From positions 1 through 44,312 of IMG/VR virus record IMGVR_UViG_3300020171_000058: 44,312 nt of DNA. One strand, written 5' to 3'. The notes beneath the pieces were generated by a model that made no database searches, was not told the origin of the DNA, and saw only the letters and a list, made by a program, of their open reading frames with translations. Of this stretch, positions 22,643 to 30,761 are shown piece by piece. Made by a program: the position numbers and the translations under genes. This stretch comes from a virus. The number at the start of each line of letters is the position of its first letter. Within the stretch, counting starts at the first letter, position 1.

Positions 22643-24336
22643 TATTGACCTCTATTATACGGCACTGGTGGCTTGCGTGCCCCGACCCTTGACGCTAGGG
22701 ACATATCTATCATCTCCCTACCTGTTCTTGTCTCCGCCTCACCCATAGTCCTTTGCATTGCAGAAGGTTGCATTTGTGGTTGCATAGGTTGTGTGGCTAG
22801 TTGTTTCTGCTGTTGCTCTAACTCTATCCGTCTCTGCTTCAAAGCTTCTATACCTTGAGCCATACCCGACTTCTCTATAGCTCGTAACCCGATTAACTCA
22901 CGAATGTCAGGACTGTTAAGTATGACTTCCCATGCCAACTTGTCCACCATCGTCTGTATGGCTTTCTCTTTGGTATACCCCTTAAACTCTACTAAGTTGG
23001 TAATCGGGTCAATCTCCCCCTGTGCCAGTAGACGGCTACCTGTTGCAGCATGACTTTCTTTTACTATGGTATCCTCAGCCTTTAAGTTCACCACGCATCT
23101 GAACTCAATATCCAAATCACCTTTATGTAAATCAGGCGGATACAGTCCTGGCATCTTATTGCATATTTCCAATGCTTTCTCAAAGGCGGTAGCCCATGCG
23201 TGTTCTGTATTTTCTATGATGGTGTCATAACGCCTTAAAGCAGTACGATTAGATAAATCCTGTTGTCTACCACTTTCACCCATAGGGAAGCCAGCCATTA
23301 AGAAAGGATTGCGTTGTCGGATTCGGCTACTAACATCAGCCATGAACCTAAACATTTCAGGCGTTGGTACGGGATTTTCTTCATTCTTATATTCACCACC
23401 TTGAGGCATAGTCAAGACGTTAATCCTATATGCACCAACTATTAATTCCTTCAATTCGTCTTTGTTTATTGTTGAGCCAGTTGGTAAAATAATCATCTTG
23501 CCGATATGGGCAAACAGGTGTATGATGCTGGCTATATCGCTACCTAGAATACATTCATTTTTGATTAAGTCCCTGTTTTTGCGTATATCGCTCATTATTA
23601 AATTGGCTAGTTCGCCATCCGGGGAGCGTTTACCGAAGCCTGAATACTTGCGTACAAAAGGCGTGAAGCCATATACATTAGGAGCTACTTTACCTGCAAC
23701 GCCTTCGCCATCAGCTTCCCAATAACGATTTTGGGCATCCCAATATTCTATCCATTCAGTAAATTGTTTATCTTCATTCTTTTTGGGGTGAGACCAATCA
23801 GGATACCGAATAATAACATCGTATGGTTGCCTGGCAAATTTAACTAAAACCTTATCAGGTATGCCGTTATCATCTTCTTGTGGTGAGCCGTATATCACCA
23901 TTGGGTCAAGAATGGGGAAGCTAACAGGTAAACCCCTTTTCTCTGTACTATCAACCCATGACTGGTTATGAGCCAGTTTTATATAGGCTTCGCCACGACT
24001 TAGAGTATTTTTAACAAACTCTTTGAATGGGTTAGGATTTTGCCTTTTGAGTATAGGTATCCACTTTTCGTTAAGTAACTCGCTGATTCTTAGTGCTTCC
24101 TCTGTCTTTTTAGAAACTACTAAGACTTGCGGATTGGATGTAATAATTTGTTCGGCAGGAGAGTCTACTATATCAGCACCAGTACCAAGACGCATCGGTG
24201 TGTGTGGCTCTTGGATTTCAAGCACCTTAAAGGTATCATCTATATATGTCTGGTCTATTTGTTGCTCTTTCCGAACAGTAGAATAGATTTGGATAAAACG
24301 GTCTCTTATTCCATTTATGTCCTCAACTGTAATCAA
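22642..24336 (-). CDS. Portal protein, 564 aa
   Basis: TTG start behind GGGAGG. Features typical of portals: an early helical stem-like region, a conserved core (AYIKLAHNQSW, PILDPMVIYGSPQEDDNG), an alpha-helical crown, and a Gln-rich C-terminus (ALKQRRIELEQQQKQLATQP). It lies between the terminase and virion genes. The dodecameric portal forms the DNA entry ring and binds the terminase. The family is recognised by order, size and general pattern. Confidence 0.75.
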   Translation of the reverse strand: MITVEDINGIRDRFIQIYSTVRKEQQIDQTYIDDTFKVLEIQEPHTPMRLGTGADIVDSPAEQIITSNPQVLVVSKKTEEALRISELLNEKWIPILKRQNPNPFKEFVKNTLSRGEAYIKLAHNQSWVDSTEKRGLPVSFPILDPMVIYGSPQEDDNGIPDKVLVKFARQPYDVIIRYPDWSHPKKNEDKQFTEWIEYWDAQNRYWEADGEGVAGKVAPNVYGFTPFVRKYSGFGKRSPDGELANLIMSDIRKNRDLIKNECILGSDIASIIHLFAHIGKMIILPTGSTINKDELKELIVGAYRINVLTMPQGGEYKNEENPVPTPEMFRFMADVSSRIRQRNPFLMAGFPMGESGRQQDLSNRTALRRYDTIIENTEHAWATAFEKALEICNKMPGLYPPDLHKGDLDIEFRCVVNLKAEDTIVKESHAATGSRLLAQGEIDPITNLVEFKGYTKEKAIQTMVDKLAWEVILNSPDIRELIGLRAIEKSGMAQGIEALKQRRIELEQQQKQLATQPMQPQMQPSAMQRTMGEAETRTGREMIDMSLASRVGARKPPVPYNRGQ

Positions 24337-24347
24337 TAGAGACCTCC

Positions 24348-24506
24348 CTATTTCTTTTTTCTGGCAGGTAGATTCTTTCGCTTTGTGGTAGCAAACTCTT
24401 TAAGTTGCTTCTCGGTCATATGAGTTTTGGTCTTTTGTCCCTTACGACGGCGCTCTAATTCGGCTCCCATAAACATCTGTTGCTTACGACTGACTGCAGG
24501 ACACAT
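24348..24506 (-). CDS. DUF3008-like small basic phage protein, 52 aa
   Basis: A gene between TerL and portal encodes CPAVSRKQQMFMGAELERRR and ends QLKEFATTKRKNLPARKKK. This matches the well-known phage pattern PAVSKAQQxFMG...DFAxTKHKGLP of the DUF3008 type. Starts behind GGGAGG. Function of the family is unknown; the basic nature suggests DNA contact near the packaging machinery. Confidence 0.75.
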   Translation of the reverse strand: MCPAVSRKQQMFMGAELERRRKGQKTKTHMTEKQLKEFATTKRKNLPARKKK

Positions 24507-24530
24507 ATTTAAGACCTCCCTTTTAAAATA

Positions 24531-24563
24531 GAGGGGGGAGAAATTAATTAACTCTCCCCCCTC
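24531..24563 (-). terminator. 10-bp GC-rich hairpin, probably a terminator
   Basis: GAGGGGGGAG and CTCCCCCCTC flank a 13-nt AT-rich loop. Read leftward the stem is followed by TATTTT; read rightward by TTTT. It lies between the small gene at 24607 and the DUF3008-like gene, so it may modulate read-through from TerL into the portal genes. Confidence 0.7.
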
Positions 24564-24606
24564 TTTTACGACTATTATACCACAATTAGATTATTTTACA
24601 ATTACC

Positions 24607-24789
24607 CTAATATAATAAAGGTATGATATATTCTCCGATTTGAACATCAGGCGGAAATCTAACCCGAACATTAACAATCCTGCCATGTTGTTCCTTTTCA
24701 GCCTGTGCAATAGCCTCCTGAATATTTACCTCAAAGACAGTATGCTCAGAATCCGACTCAATTATCTTAGCATCAATATAATTATCCAT
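24607..24789 (-). CDS. Hypothetical protein, 60 aa
   Basis: Immediately follows TerL. Acidic start (MDNYIDAKIIESDSEHTVFE), then helix and strands (VNVRVRFPPDVQIGEYIIPL). No motif recognised. It is a plausible small packaging-region protein. Confidence 0.5.
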   Translation of the reverse strand: MDNYIDAKIIESDSEHTVFEVNIQEAIAQAEKEQHGRIVNVRVRFPPDVQIGEYIIPLLY

Positions 24790-24791
24790 AT

Positions 24792-26327
24792 TTACCCCCT
24801 ATAAGTGTAACTTTCTATCTTCACTACTTGAGGTATGGCTTTGTTCCTATTATACCATGCAATCGCTACTGCCATCGGATAGTCGTCATGCCCACCACCT
24901 TTTGCCTCAATCCTGCCTTCTTTATTAGTATTACGGATAATATCATAGAAAGTCTTTAATCCTTCAAGATTGTAAATCGTAATCTGGCGACTGTTTATAG
25001 CCGGTATAAGTTCACCCCATAGCAGAACACGATTGCCACCCATGTTCCTACCGCCTGTGGTTTTCCAGCCTAACTTCTGTGTATCCGTACCATCAGCACG
25101 TTCTTGCATACCAAAATTGGTATAGCCTAGTTCCTCTGCCTTATGCACCACTGAATGACCCCAATCATTATATTCTGGAAACCACAAGGGACTGCGATAA
25201 TGTTCCAACAACTTAACCGTAGAGTAGGCAAAATCATCTACAGACATATTATTATTAAATATATCAGCTATAACCTCACCAGTCTTAACGTTCATTATCA
25301 CAGTACAGTTTGAATCCAATCCTGCGCCATGTCCTGTATCACTGGCAGCGATATAAACTGCGCCGACCATGTAATCTTTATATATATTGCCTTGAAATTG
25401 AGGCATTGAAAGCGGTGTACGACAATCATTTTTCATGGTATCCAGGACAGTATAAATAAACACACTCATCTGTTGTGTTGGCGATAAGGCTTCTTCTATA
25501 GAAAGCGGATAGCAGCGGTGCATATAGATTTCAGGGGAAAGTCCCTGTAATTCAATGTTAGGTGTAGATTTCATAGTATATTGATACCACTTTTCATCAC
25601 GTCCGGGTCTTGCAGTATATGGTATGAATAAGCTCTTAAATCCGTTTTCGCCCCTTAATCCGCCCTGAAACAAACTGACCGCCAAACTATTCAACTTATT
25701 CTCATTAGACGTGAATATGGAGATAAACTGACCGCCCGCATCTATGGTAGGTTTGGCTGATTTGTAGTTCTCAATGGCATAAGGATGTTCAATATGTTCA
25801 TCGCAGACAACTTTAGATGCAGTAAAGGAAATACCAGCCGATTCCGTACTAACCATTGCTCTTAAGGATGACATCATATCAGGGAACCCCATTTCCGTTG
25901 TAGAATCAGGGTCAGCTTTCAACTTCATAAAATCAGGTAGATATTTATAAATGCGTTTAGTTTTAGCTAGAAGTTCTATAGACTCCGATTCACCTTTAGA
26001 GAAAAGGAGTTCTGTAAATCCTGTCTTAAAGAGCATTCCCCATAAAGCATCGGCTGCAACCAGCCAAGAAACACCTACCTGTCTTGCCTTTAAGACACTA
26101 ATTAGTAAATCATTTTGAAGGAAATTAGTAAGTTGTTTAAGATGTTCCCAAAACTGGACAGGCACAACACCACCGGGAGTATCCCTTGTAGGTGCAATCA
26201 CTAACTTAACGTAATTAACATACCAGTAACTGAAGTCCATCGCACACTTGCGGTATTCATTTTTACGGATTTCTATTTCTTCTGGCGTACACTCGTTTTC
26301 AGGCTTATAGACACAATCAGGTATCAT
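24792..26327 (-). CDS. terL: Terminase large subunit (packaging ATPase-nuclease), 511 aa
   Basis: I start at ATG 26327 behind GAGAGG; ATG 26339 lies within the previous gene. The ATPase half has LKARQVGVSWL (Walker A variant, residues 79-89) and VVCDEHIEH (Walker B, around 175). The nuclease half has IAASDTGHGAGLDSN, WFPEYNDWG and GGGHDDYPMAVAIAW, giving the acidic residues of the RNase H-like fold. The enzyme pumps DNA through the portal and cuts concatemers. Size is normal for the family. First large gene of the late block. Confidence 0.92.
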   Translation of the reverse strand: MIPDCVYKPENECTPEEIEIRKNEYRKCAMDFSYWYVNYVKLVIAPTRDTPGGVVPVQFWEHLKQLTNFLQNDLLISVLKARQVGVSWLVAADALWGMLFKTGFTELLFSKGESESIELLAKTKRIYKYLPDFMKLKADPDSTTEMGFPDMMSSLRAMVSTESAGISFTASKVVCDEHIEHPYAIENYKSAKPTIDAGGQFISIFTSNENKLNSLAVSLFQGGLRGENGFKSLFIPYTARPGRDEKWYQYTMKSTPNIELQGLSPEIYMHRCYPLSIEEALSPTQQMSVFIYTVLDTMKNDCRTPLSMPQFQGNIYKDYMVGAVYIAASDTGHGAGLDSNCTVIMNVKTGEVIADIFNNNMSVDDFAYSTVKLLEHYRSPLWFPEYNDWGHSVVHKAEELGYTNFGMQERADGTDTQKLGWKTTGGRNMGGNRVLLWGELIPAINSRQITIYNLEGLKTFYDIIRNTNKEGRIEAKGGGHDDYPMAVAIAWYNRNKAIPQVVKIESYTYRG

Positions 26328-26328
26328 A

Positions 26329-26625
26329 TTACCTCTCATATTTAACTAGCCAGTGATTCGGATTGCCACAAGGACAGGGTATATCCTCGTTGGGAATATC
26401 AAAGATGGTATTATATTTGACTTTAGAACCGCAGGGCATAACGACTTCGGGGACTTTATCCTTAAAACCGCTTTGGGCTAGAGTAAATATTTTCAAAGCC
26501 TCATTACTAATGATTGAATTAGATTCTTTATCAATCACAAGCTTAAAAAGAAAGGCACAAGATTTCATCGGTGTGCCATTTTCGCCGTTAAGCAGATATA
26601 ATTTATCGTCTATTCTCATACACAT
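26329..26625 (-). CDS. Hypothetical protein with C-terminal Cys motif, 98 aa
   Basis: Behind GGAGG. Most of the protein is alpha/beta with no clear motif. The end carries IPCPCGNPNHWLVKYER, a CxC...H cluster, and an earlier MPCGSKVKY adds another Cys, so a small zinc site is possible. It directly precedes TerL and ends 2 nt past the chosen TerL start. Confidence 0.55.
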   Translation of the reverse strand: MCMRIDDKLYLLNGENGTPMKSCAFLFKLVIDKESNSIISNEALKIFTLAQSGFKDKVPEVVMPCGSKVKYNTIFDIPNEDIPCPCGNPNHWLVKYER

Positions 26626-26654
26626 TTATTTTTAACCTCCGCCAAGAACTTGCC

Positions 26655-26954
26655 TTAAAGTATTTCAACAGTAGTAGGCGATTCACATATTAATTCAATA
26701 TGGTCGGATGCTATCATTCTAGTAACCGAAAGCCTTTGCCATTCAGCACTATTGCTATCTGCTAGAGGCGGACTCCATGTAGTGCCGATTGCATCCTTTA
26801 TTCCTATTCTTACATCCTTACCATTTACGAATATACTGAATGAAATCTCTTTACCTATATAAGATGTATAACCGAGTAACCGTATAGTCAACCAATGGGA
26901 CTCATCCATCAACCAGAAAAAGGCGATAATCACGAACAAAATCATTATATACAT
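26655..26954 (-). CDS. Membrane-anchored protein, 99 aa
   Basis: One N-terminal hydrophobic helix (MYIMILFVIIAFFWLM) is followed by a beta-rich domain (KEISFSIFVNGKDVRIGIKD). The topology suggests an inner-membrane anchor with an outside domain, or a cleaved secretory signal. Overlaps the previous gene by 10 nt. Role unknown; superinfection exclusion is one possibility. Confidence 0.55.
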   Translation of the reverse strand: MYIMILFVIIAFFWLMDESHWLTIRLLGYTSYIGKEISFSIFVNGKDVRIGIKDAIGTTWSPPLADSNSAEWQRLSVTRMIASDHIELICESPTTVEIL

Positions 26955-27094
26955 TTATTTTTTCCTTCTTTCTCAGAAGGATAATTCATAATACAACCTT
27001 CAAAACGAAAATCAGAAGGAAGAAAATACCTTTGAACCACATGGTAATTGGATTTTCTGAGAAACCAGTTTAGAATAGAGACAATTACTTTCAT
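26945..27094 (-). CDS. First leftward gene, small basic protein, 49 aa
   Basis: Start at ATG 27094 behind AGGAAAGGAG; an earlier ATG at 27133 overlaps the proposed -10 box. The product MKVIVSILNWFLRKSNYHVV is basic and aromatic, with a short hydrophobic start. It is the first gene after the leftward promoter. Function not recognised. Confidence 0.55.
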   Translation of the reverse strand: MKVIVSILNWFLRKSNYHVVQRYFLPSDFRFEGCIMNYPSEKEGKNKCI

Positions 27095-27131
27095 AGACGC
27101 TCCTTTCCTATTAGTTTTCCTTTTCAAAGAC

Positions 27132-27140
27132 ATTATAGCA
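27132..27140 (-). promoter_or_regulatory. Leftward extended -10 promoter for the late block
   Basis: Read leftward the sequence is TGC-TATAAT at 27140-27132, an extended -10 element with a consensus hexamer. No good -35 box lies at the proper distance, which is tolerated with TGn. It would start transcripts near 27125, upstream of ATG 27094. Confidence 0.55.
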
Positions 27141-27161
27141 CATTGAAAATAAAAATACTAC

Positions 27162-27190
27162 TTGCTTTTTTTCCAACTATCACTTATAAT
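27162..27190 (+). promoter_or_regulatory. Rightward sigma70-type promoter for the early block
   Basis: TTGCTT at 27162-27167 and TATAAT at 27185-27190 are separated by 17 nt. The first rightward gene begins at 27215 behind GGAGGTGAG. Together with the leftward element this makes a compact divergent control region. Confidence 0.65.
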
Positions 27191-27214
27191 TCCTTTATTG
27201 GAGGTGAGAATAAA

Positions 27215-27379
27215 ATGGCAAGCGATGTTTTAAGAGACAAGTTACTTACTATCCCTGTTAGCGCAGAGGAACTTGAAATAGCAAAGTATGAAGCCGACAA
27301 ACTTGGTATGCCAGTAAGCGCATTTATACGTCTATTGGTTAAGAACTTCACTGACAGTGTAACTTTTGAAAAGAAATAG
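27215..27379 (+). CDS. Ribbon-helix-helix (CopG-like) protein, 54 aa
   Basis: The core LLTIPVSAEELEIAKYEADK then LGMPVSAFIRLLVKN has a strand followed by two helices, with GMPVSAFIR matching the second helix of ribbon-helix-helix repressors. Behind GGAGGTGAG, directly after the divergent promoter. It may bind that region and control both transcription units, as an Arc-like regulator. Autoregulation is inferred. Confidence 0.75.
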   Translation: MASDVLRDKLLTIPVSAEELEIAKYEADKLGMPVSAFIRLLVKNFTDSVTFEKK

Positions 27380-27389
27380 GAGCGTAAAC

Positions 27390-28343
27390 ATGGCAGAAGA
27401 ACAGACCGCTCTCGTGCAATTTGACAAGGCGAGGTTAGCCTTGGCGCAGGCAGTAAGTATTGATGAAGTGAAACTTATTAGAGACCAAGCATCAGCATTG
27501 AGAGCATATATCAGGCAACAAGGTGCTAGTCTGGAAATGCAAAACCAATGCGCCGAGATAAAGCTACGTGCTGAACGCCGGGCTGGTGAAATGCTGGCAG
27601 AACAAGTAAAAGTTGGCAATCCCCAATTATCCCACGATGTCATAATTGCACCCAAACTTAATGAATTGGGCATTAGTCTGAAAGAATCTTCTCGCTGGCA
27701 GTTAGAGGCGGAAGTGCCAGAAGATATATTTGAGAAACACATAGCGGAGATAAAGTCAAACAAAGAAGAACTAACAAGTTCTGGACTTAGACGCCTTGCC
27801 ATTAAATTAAAACCACAACCAAAGACACCCCCATTACCAGCAGGCATTTATAATGTTATTTATGCTGACCCTCCCTGGCAATACGATAATAGTGGTGTTA
27901 TCGCATCTGCTGAGACGCATTATAAAACATTGAGTATAGCGGAACTTTGCGCTATAAATATTCCTTCTGCTAATAATGCAGTCCTGTTCATGTGGGTAAC
28001 TAACCCTTTTTTACAAGATGCCTTTGAAGTTGTGGAGTCATGGGACTTTGAATATAAAACTAACATTGTCTGGATAAAAACTGAATTGCAAAAGCCAGGC
28101 ATTGGATTTTATGTTCGGGGCAGGCATGAATTATTATTTATTTGCACAAAGGGGAACTTCGTACCCGATATGGTTGGTAAAGAGCCTATAAGTTCAATAT
28201 TAGAGTCACCTGTGCGGGAGCATAGCCAGAAACCAGAATGTGTTTATGGTATTATTGAAACCATGTATCCCAACTGTAAATATCTGGAATTATTTGCAAG
28301 GGCAAAAAGAGATAATTGGATAAGTTGGGGTTTAGAAGTATGA
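27390..28343 (+). CDS. MT-A70 family DNA adenine methyltransferase, 317 aa
   Basis: The C-terminal half begins YNVIYADPPWQYDNSG, with DPPW at residues 160-163 as the catalytic motif of MT-A70 enzymes, and continues with typical strands (NAVLFMWVTNPFLQDAF, ELLFICTKGNF). The N-terminal 140 residues are helical and charged (QNQCAEIKLRAERRAGEM), as in several phage members and ParB-like neighbours. It probably makes N6-methyladenine in phage DNA. It overlaps the next gene (ATGA), a nuclease-like protein. Confidence 0.9.
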   Translation: MAEEQTALVQFDKARLALAQAVSIDEVKLIRDQASALRAYIRQQGASLEMQNQCAEIKLRAERRAGEMLAEQVKVGNPQLSHDVIIAPKLNELGISLKESSRWQLEAEVPEDIFEKHIAEIKSNKEELTSSGLRRLAIKLKPQPKTPPLPAGIYNVIYADPPWQYDNSGVIASAETHYKTLSIAELCAINIPSANNAVLFMWVTNPFLQDAFEVVESWDFEYKTNIVWIKTELQKPGIGFYVRGRHELLFICTKGNFVPDMVGKEPISSILESPVREHSQKPECVYGIIETMYPNCKYLELFARAKRDNWISWGLEV

Positions 28344-28744
28344 ATAAAGGTGAATATGGCAGGTTAATGGCTAAACAATGTTTTCCGTCAATAAAACTGG
28401 TAGAGAATGGTAACACTATAGACAAAATGGGTGTTGATGCTTATGAAGGCAATGAGTCAATACAAATAAAATTTGATGAACGAATGAGTAAAACAAATAA
28501 TATTTACCATGAAATATATGAAAAGAGTATAAATCATCCTGAACAACTATGGCGCAACTCTCCCCACAAATGTGATGCCTATATTTACTGCACCACCTAC
28601 TTCGTAATAAAGATAACAACAGATGCTTTAGCTCAAGAGGAAATAGGTCTTACACTTATAAAAATATCTGACACATCTATAGGATTTCTTATTCCGATTA
28701 AGAATATACCTGTTAAAAATTACATATATATACCATATAAATAG
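28340..28744 (+). CDS. PD-(D/E)XK-like endonuclease candidate, 134 aa
   Basis: Residues about 33-47 read MGVDAYEGNESIQIKFDER: an Asp, then an Ile-Gln-Ile-Lys strand, as in the D...(D/E/Q)xK core of restriction-like nucleases. The remainder is alpha/beta (CDAYIYCTTYFVIKITTD). It is translationally coupled to the MT-A70 methyltransferase, so the two may be a methylation-cleavage pair or share a target. The small size and Gln in the motif leave catalysis uncertain. Confidence 0.55.
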   Translation: MNKGEYGRLMAKQCFPSIKLVENGNTIDKMGVDAYEGNESIQIKFDERMSKTNNIYHEIYEKSINHPEQLWRNSPHKCDAYIYCTTYFVIKITTDALAQEEIGLTLIKISDTSIGFLIPIKNIPVKNYIYIPYK

Positions 28745-28755
28745 GAGCGTGCTTT

Positions 28756-29082
28756 ATGGCTGAGGATATAGAGTATCGTTTGGCGTGCCTTGCAGACGAT
28801 TTAGATAAATTGGATTCACGTCTGACCAAACTAAATAACACAGTCCACATGATTGTTAATTTATTTAAGGACTGTGATGAAGTCCAAAAGTTTATGACTT
28901 ACGAGCTAATCAAGATTCAATGTGATTCCACACGATTGGATAATAAGACCCCATATCGGCGTTTACAAGAACTAGAGGAATCATTTAAGGGATTTTTAGT
29001 CTATTATCACGATATAGGACAGAGGAAACATGCACCAGAACCAATAAAAAAAATAGAATCCAAAGGATTTGAAATTGTCTAA
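28756..29082 (+). CDS. Coiled-coil protein, 108 aa
   Basis: Preceded by TAGGAGCG. A heptad-like region (DDLDKLDSRLTKLNNTVHMI) is followed by more charged helix. It lies between a nuclease-like gene and the RepA-like ATPase, overlapping the latter. Possibly a replication accessory; nothing decisive. Confidence 0.55.
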   Translation: MAEDIEYRLACLADDLDKLDSRLTKLNNTVHMIVNLFKDCDEVQKFMTYELIKIQCDSTRLDNKTPYRRLQELEESFKGFLVYYHDIGQRKHAPEPIKKIESKGFEIV

Positions 29083-30319
29083 TCCTGTAAATCCCATGGT
29101 CTCTGAGCAAATTGGCGGGTATTTATTTAATTGGCAGCCTGAGAATATTCAAATAAAGGTTAGCCGTATTCAGGTGGGCAAGGCTGGCAAGGTCAGTGGT
29201 GAAATTCTTATCAGTTCTAACGGCATTGGGATGCACGGGCCGTCAGACTTTCTATCCTTTGCATCGGACACCAAGAAAAAAGACATCATAGGAATACTGA
29301 CCAAAAAGTATGAGAAGTACGATTGGCAAAATATAATTGATATTCTTTGTTATCAGGTACAGGAACGTGCTAGGCGTGGAGAGGACGCACAGGAAACGCT
29401 GATACACAGCGAAATGGATATAAAACCCCCAGAATATTTAATAGACCCCTTTATAATGGCTGGCATACCCAATGTAATTTTCGGCGATAAGGGAGTTACC
29501 AAGTCAACATTCTGTTTGGCACTGATGGCGTGCCTATCTATTCCGTGGGTTGATAACCCTTTAGGGTTATCAGTTCCTGAAAAACCAGTCGTTTGCGCTT
29601 GGGCAGACTGGGAACAGGAGCATGACCTGGTTTCTTGGACTGGGTGGCGGTTATCCAAAGGCATGAACATTGAGCCATTCATATTAAATTACCGCCGCTT
29701 CCGTCTACCGATTGCCGATGAAATAGAAACCCTTGAAAAGTGGTTATCCGATATTAAAGCAAAAGTCCTCTTTATTGATAGCCTTGCCGCCGCCGCCGGT
29801 AAACGTCTTGACGAAGAATCCGCCCTCGCCTTCTTCCCCGCCCTGCGTAAACTGAAAATCACTAGCGTCATTATAGCTCAGAACTCAAAAGACCCCGAAT
29901 CTAAAAAGAAAACTATCTACGGCTCTACCTTCTTTGAATATTATACCCGCTCTATATGGGAAATGCGCAAAGCTGCCCACGAACCCGATAGCAACGAAAT
30001 GTCTATCGCTCTATTCCAAAAATACGCCAACTACGATAAACTCCACTCACCCATAGGTTTCAAAATAGTCTGGAATGAGAATAAATCTACTACCATCTCC
30101 CGCCAGTCCGCTATGTCCATCTCTGAATTTATTGAACGTATGGGAACTAATACCCGTATCCTTAATATACTGAAATCAGGTAGCATGTCAACACAGCAAA
30201 TTCATGCCGAACTCCCAGACCTTACCGAATCAAATATCCGCCGGGCTTTATCTGCCCTAAAGAATAAGAATAAGGTCGTCCCTTTAGAAAGAGGACTCTA
30301 TGGCCTCCCATCACTCTAA
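29075..30319 (+). CDS. RepA-like hexameric helicase/AAA ATPase, 414 aa
   Basis: Walker A is FGDKGVTKST (about residues 136-145), Walker B is KVLFIDSLAAA (about 230), and SVIIAQNSK fits the sensor strand of RecA-fold replicative ATPases related to RSF1010 RepA. The C-terminus has a winged-helix-like part (MSTQQIHAELPDLTESNIRR). I use TTG 29075 because AAAGGA lies 7 nt upstream; ATG 29096 is the alternative. Followed by a repeat-rich candidate origin. Likely the phage replication helicase or loader. Confidence 0.75.
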   Translation: MSNPVNPMVSEQIGGYLFNWQPENIQIKVSRIQVGKAGKVSGEILISSNGIGMHGPSDFLSFASDTKKKDIIGILTKKYEKYDWQNIIDILCYQVQERARRGEDAQETLIHSEMDIKPPEYLIDPFIMAGIPNVIFGDKGVTKSTFCLALMACLSIPWVDNPLGLSVPEKPVVCAWADWEQEHDLVSWTGWRLSKGMNIEPFILNYRRFRLPIADEIETLEKWLSDIKAKVLFIDSLAAAAGKRLDEESALAFFPALRKLKITSVIIAQNSKDPESKKKTIYGSTFFEYYTRSIWEMRKAAHEPDSNEMSIALFQKYANYDKLHSPIGFKIVWNENKSTTISRQSAMSISEFIERMGTNTRILNILKSGSMSTQQIHAELPDLTESNIRRALSALKNKNKVVPLERGLYGLPSL

Positions 30320-30345
30320 CATATTTGTTACCAGTATTATTACAA

Positions 30346-30364
30346 CCCCTTATTATATAAGGGG
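30346..30364 (+). terminator. 8-bp hairpin after the RepA-like gene
   Basis: CCCCTTAT-TAT-ATAAGGGG lies 26 nt after the stop codon. The downstream sequence is GGTATTT rather than a clean T-run, so it is only a probable terminator. Its symmetry might also make it part of the origin-like cluster next to it. Confidence 0.5.
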
Positions 30365-30371
30365 GGTATTT

Positions 30372-30409
30372 GGTAATATTACCATTTATATTACCGTAAT
30401 ATTACCGTA
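30372..30409. repeat. Palindrome plus tandem 11-mers: candidate iterons or operator
   Basis: GGTAATATTACC (30372-30383) is a perfect 12-bp palindrome. Two exact tandem copies of ATATTACCGTA follow at 30388-30398 and 30399-30409, so ATATTACC occurs three times in 38 bp. A related GGTAATATTA lies at 31559, upstream of the leftward gene at 31080-31535. Placed next to the RepA-like gene, these could be initiator-binding sites. Confidence 0.65.
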
Positions 30410-30710
30410 ATGTTGACATAACTATATAACCCCCCCCTTTTCTATAAAATTTCTCGCCACGAGTCAAAGTAGTACCTATTACGCATGCAAAAGCTCAAAG
30501 CCGTCCTTCGTATCTGGACACTATCTGACAACCATGCGGTAACGTGGCATGGCATGAGCAAGGGGGGGCATTGGATAGCTGGATGATATAGGACTATGGT
30601 TAGGGGGTTATAGGCTATCTATTGTGGGCATTGACAGCCAAAAAAGAAGGGGGTAGGGGGTTGATTATATATATACGGGTATACCATATATATGTATATT
30701 GCCATAGATG
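30410..30710. other. Non-coding stretch with G-runs and an AT-rich palindrome
   Basis: No gene is seen. The plus strand carries several runs of five to seven G (for example near 30560, 30604 and 30650), after an eight-C run near 30430. At 30664-30697 the palindrome GGTATACC (30678-30685) sits between ATATATA tracts. Easily melted AT tracts plus repeats next to a RepA-like gene suggest a replication origin, but this is inference. Confidence 0.4.
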
Positions 30711-30715
30711 CTAAG

Positions 30716-30744
30716 TTGACTTATCTTTACATAAGATGTATGAT
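30716..30744 (+). promoter_or_regulatory. Sigma70-type promoter of the HNH gene
   Basis: TTGACT at 30716-30721 and TATGAT at 30739-30744 are separated by 17 nt. The gene begins at 30762 behind GAGGTGATG. This is one of the best promoter matches in the window. Confidence 0.7.
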
Positions 30745-30761
30745 AGATATGAGGTGATGAT

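Noticed and set aside
30373-30407. TAATATTAC, the nick site of geminivirus-like rolling-circle origins
   Set aside because: The nonamer is present, but there is no HUH-type Rep and the stem-loop context is wrong. The palindrome is explained as a local repeat family.
30555-30660. G-quadruplex from G-runs
   Set aside because: The runs are too far apart for a stable single quadruplex.
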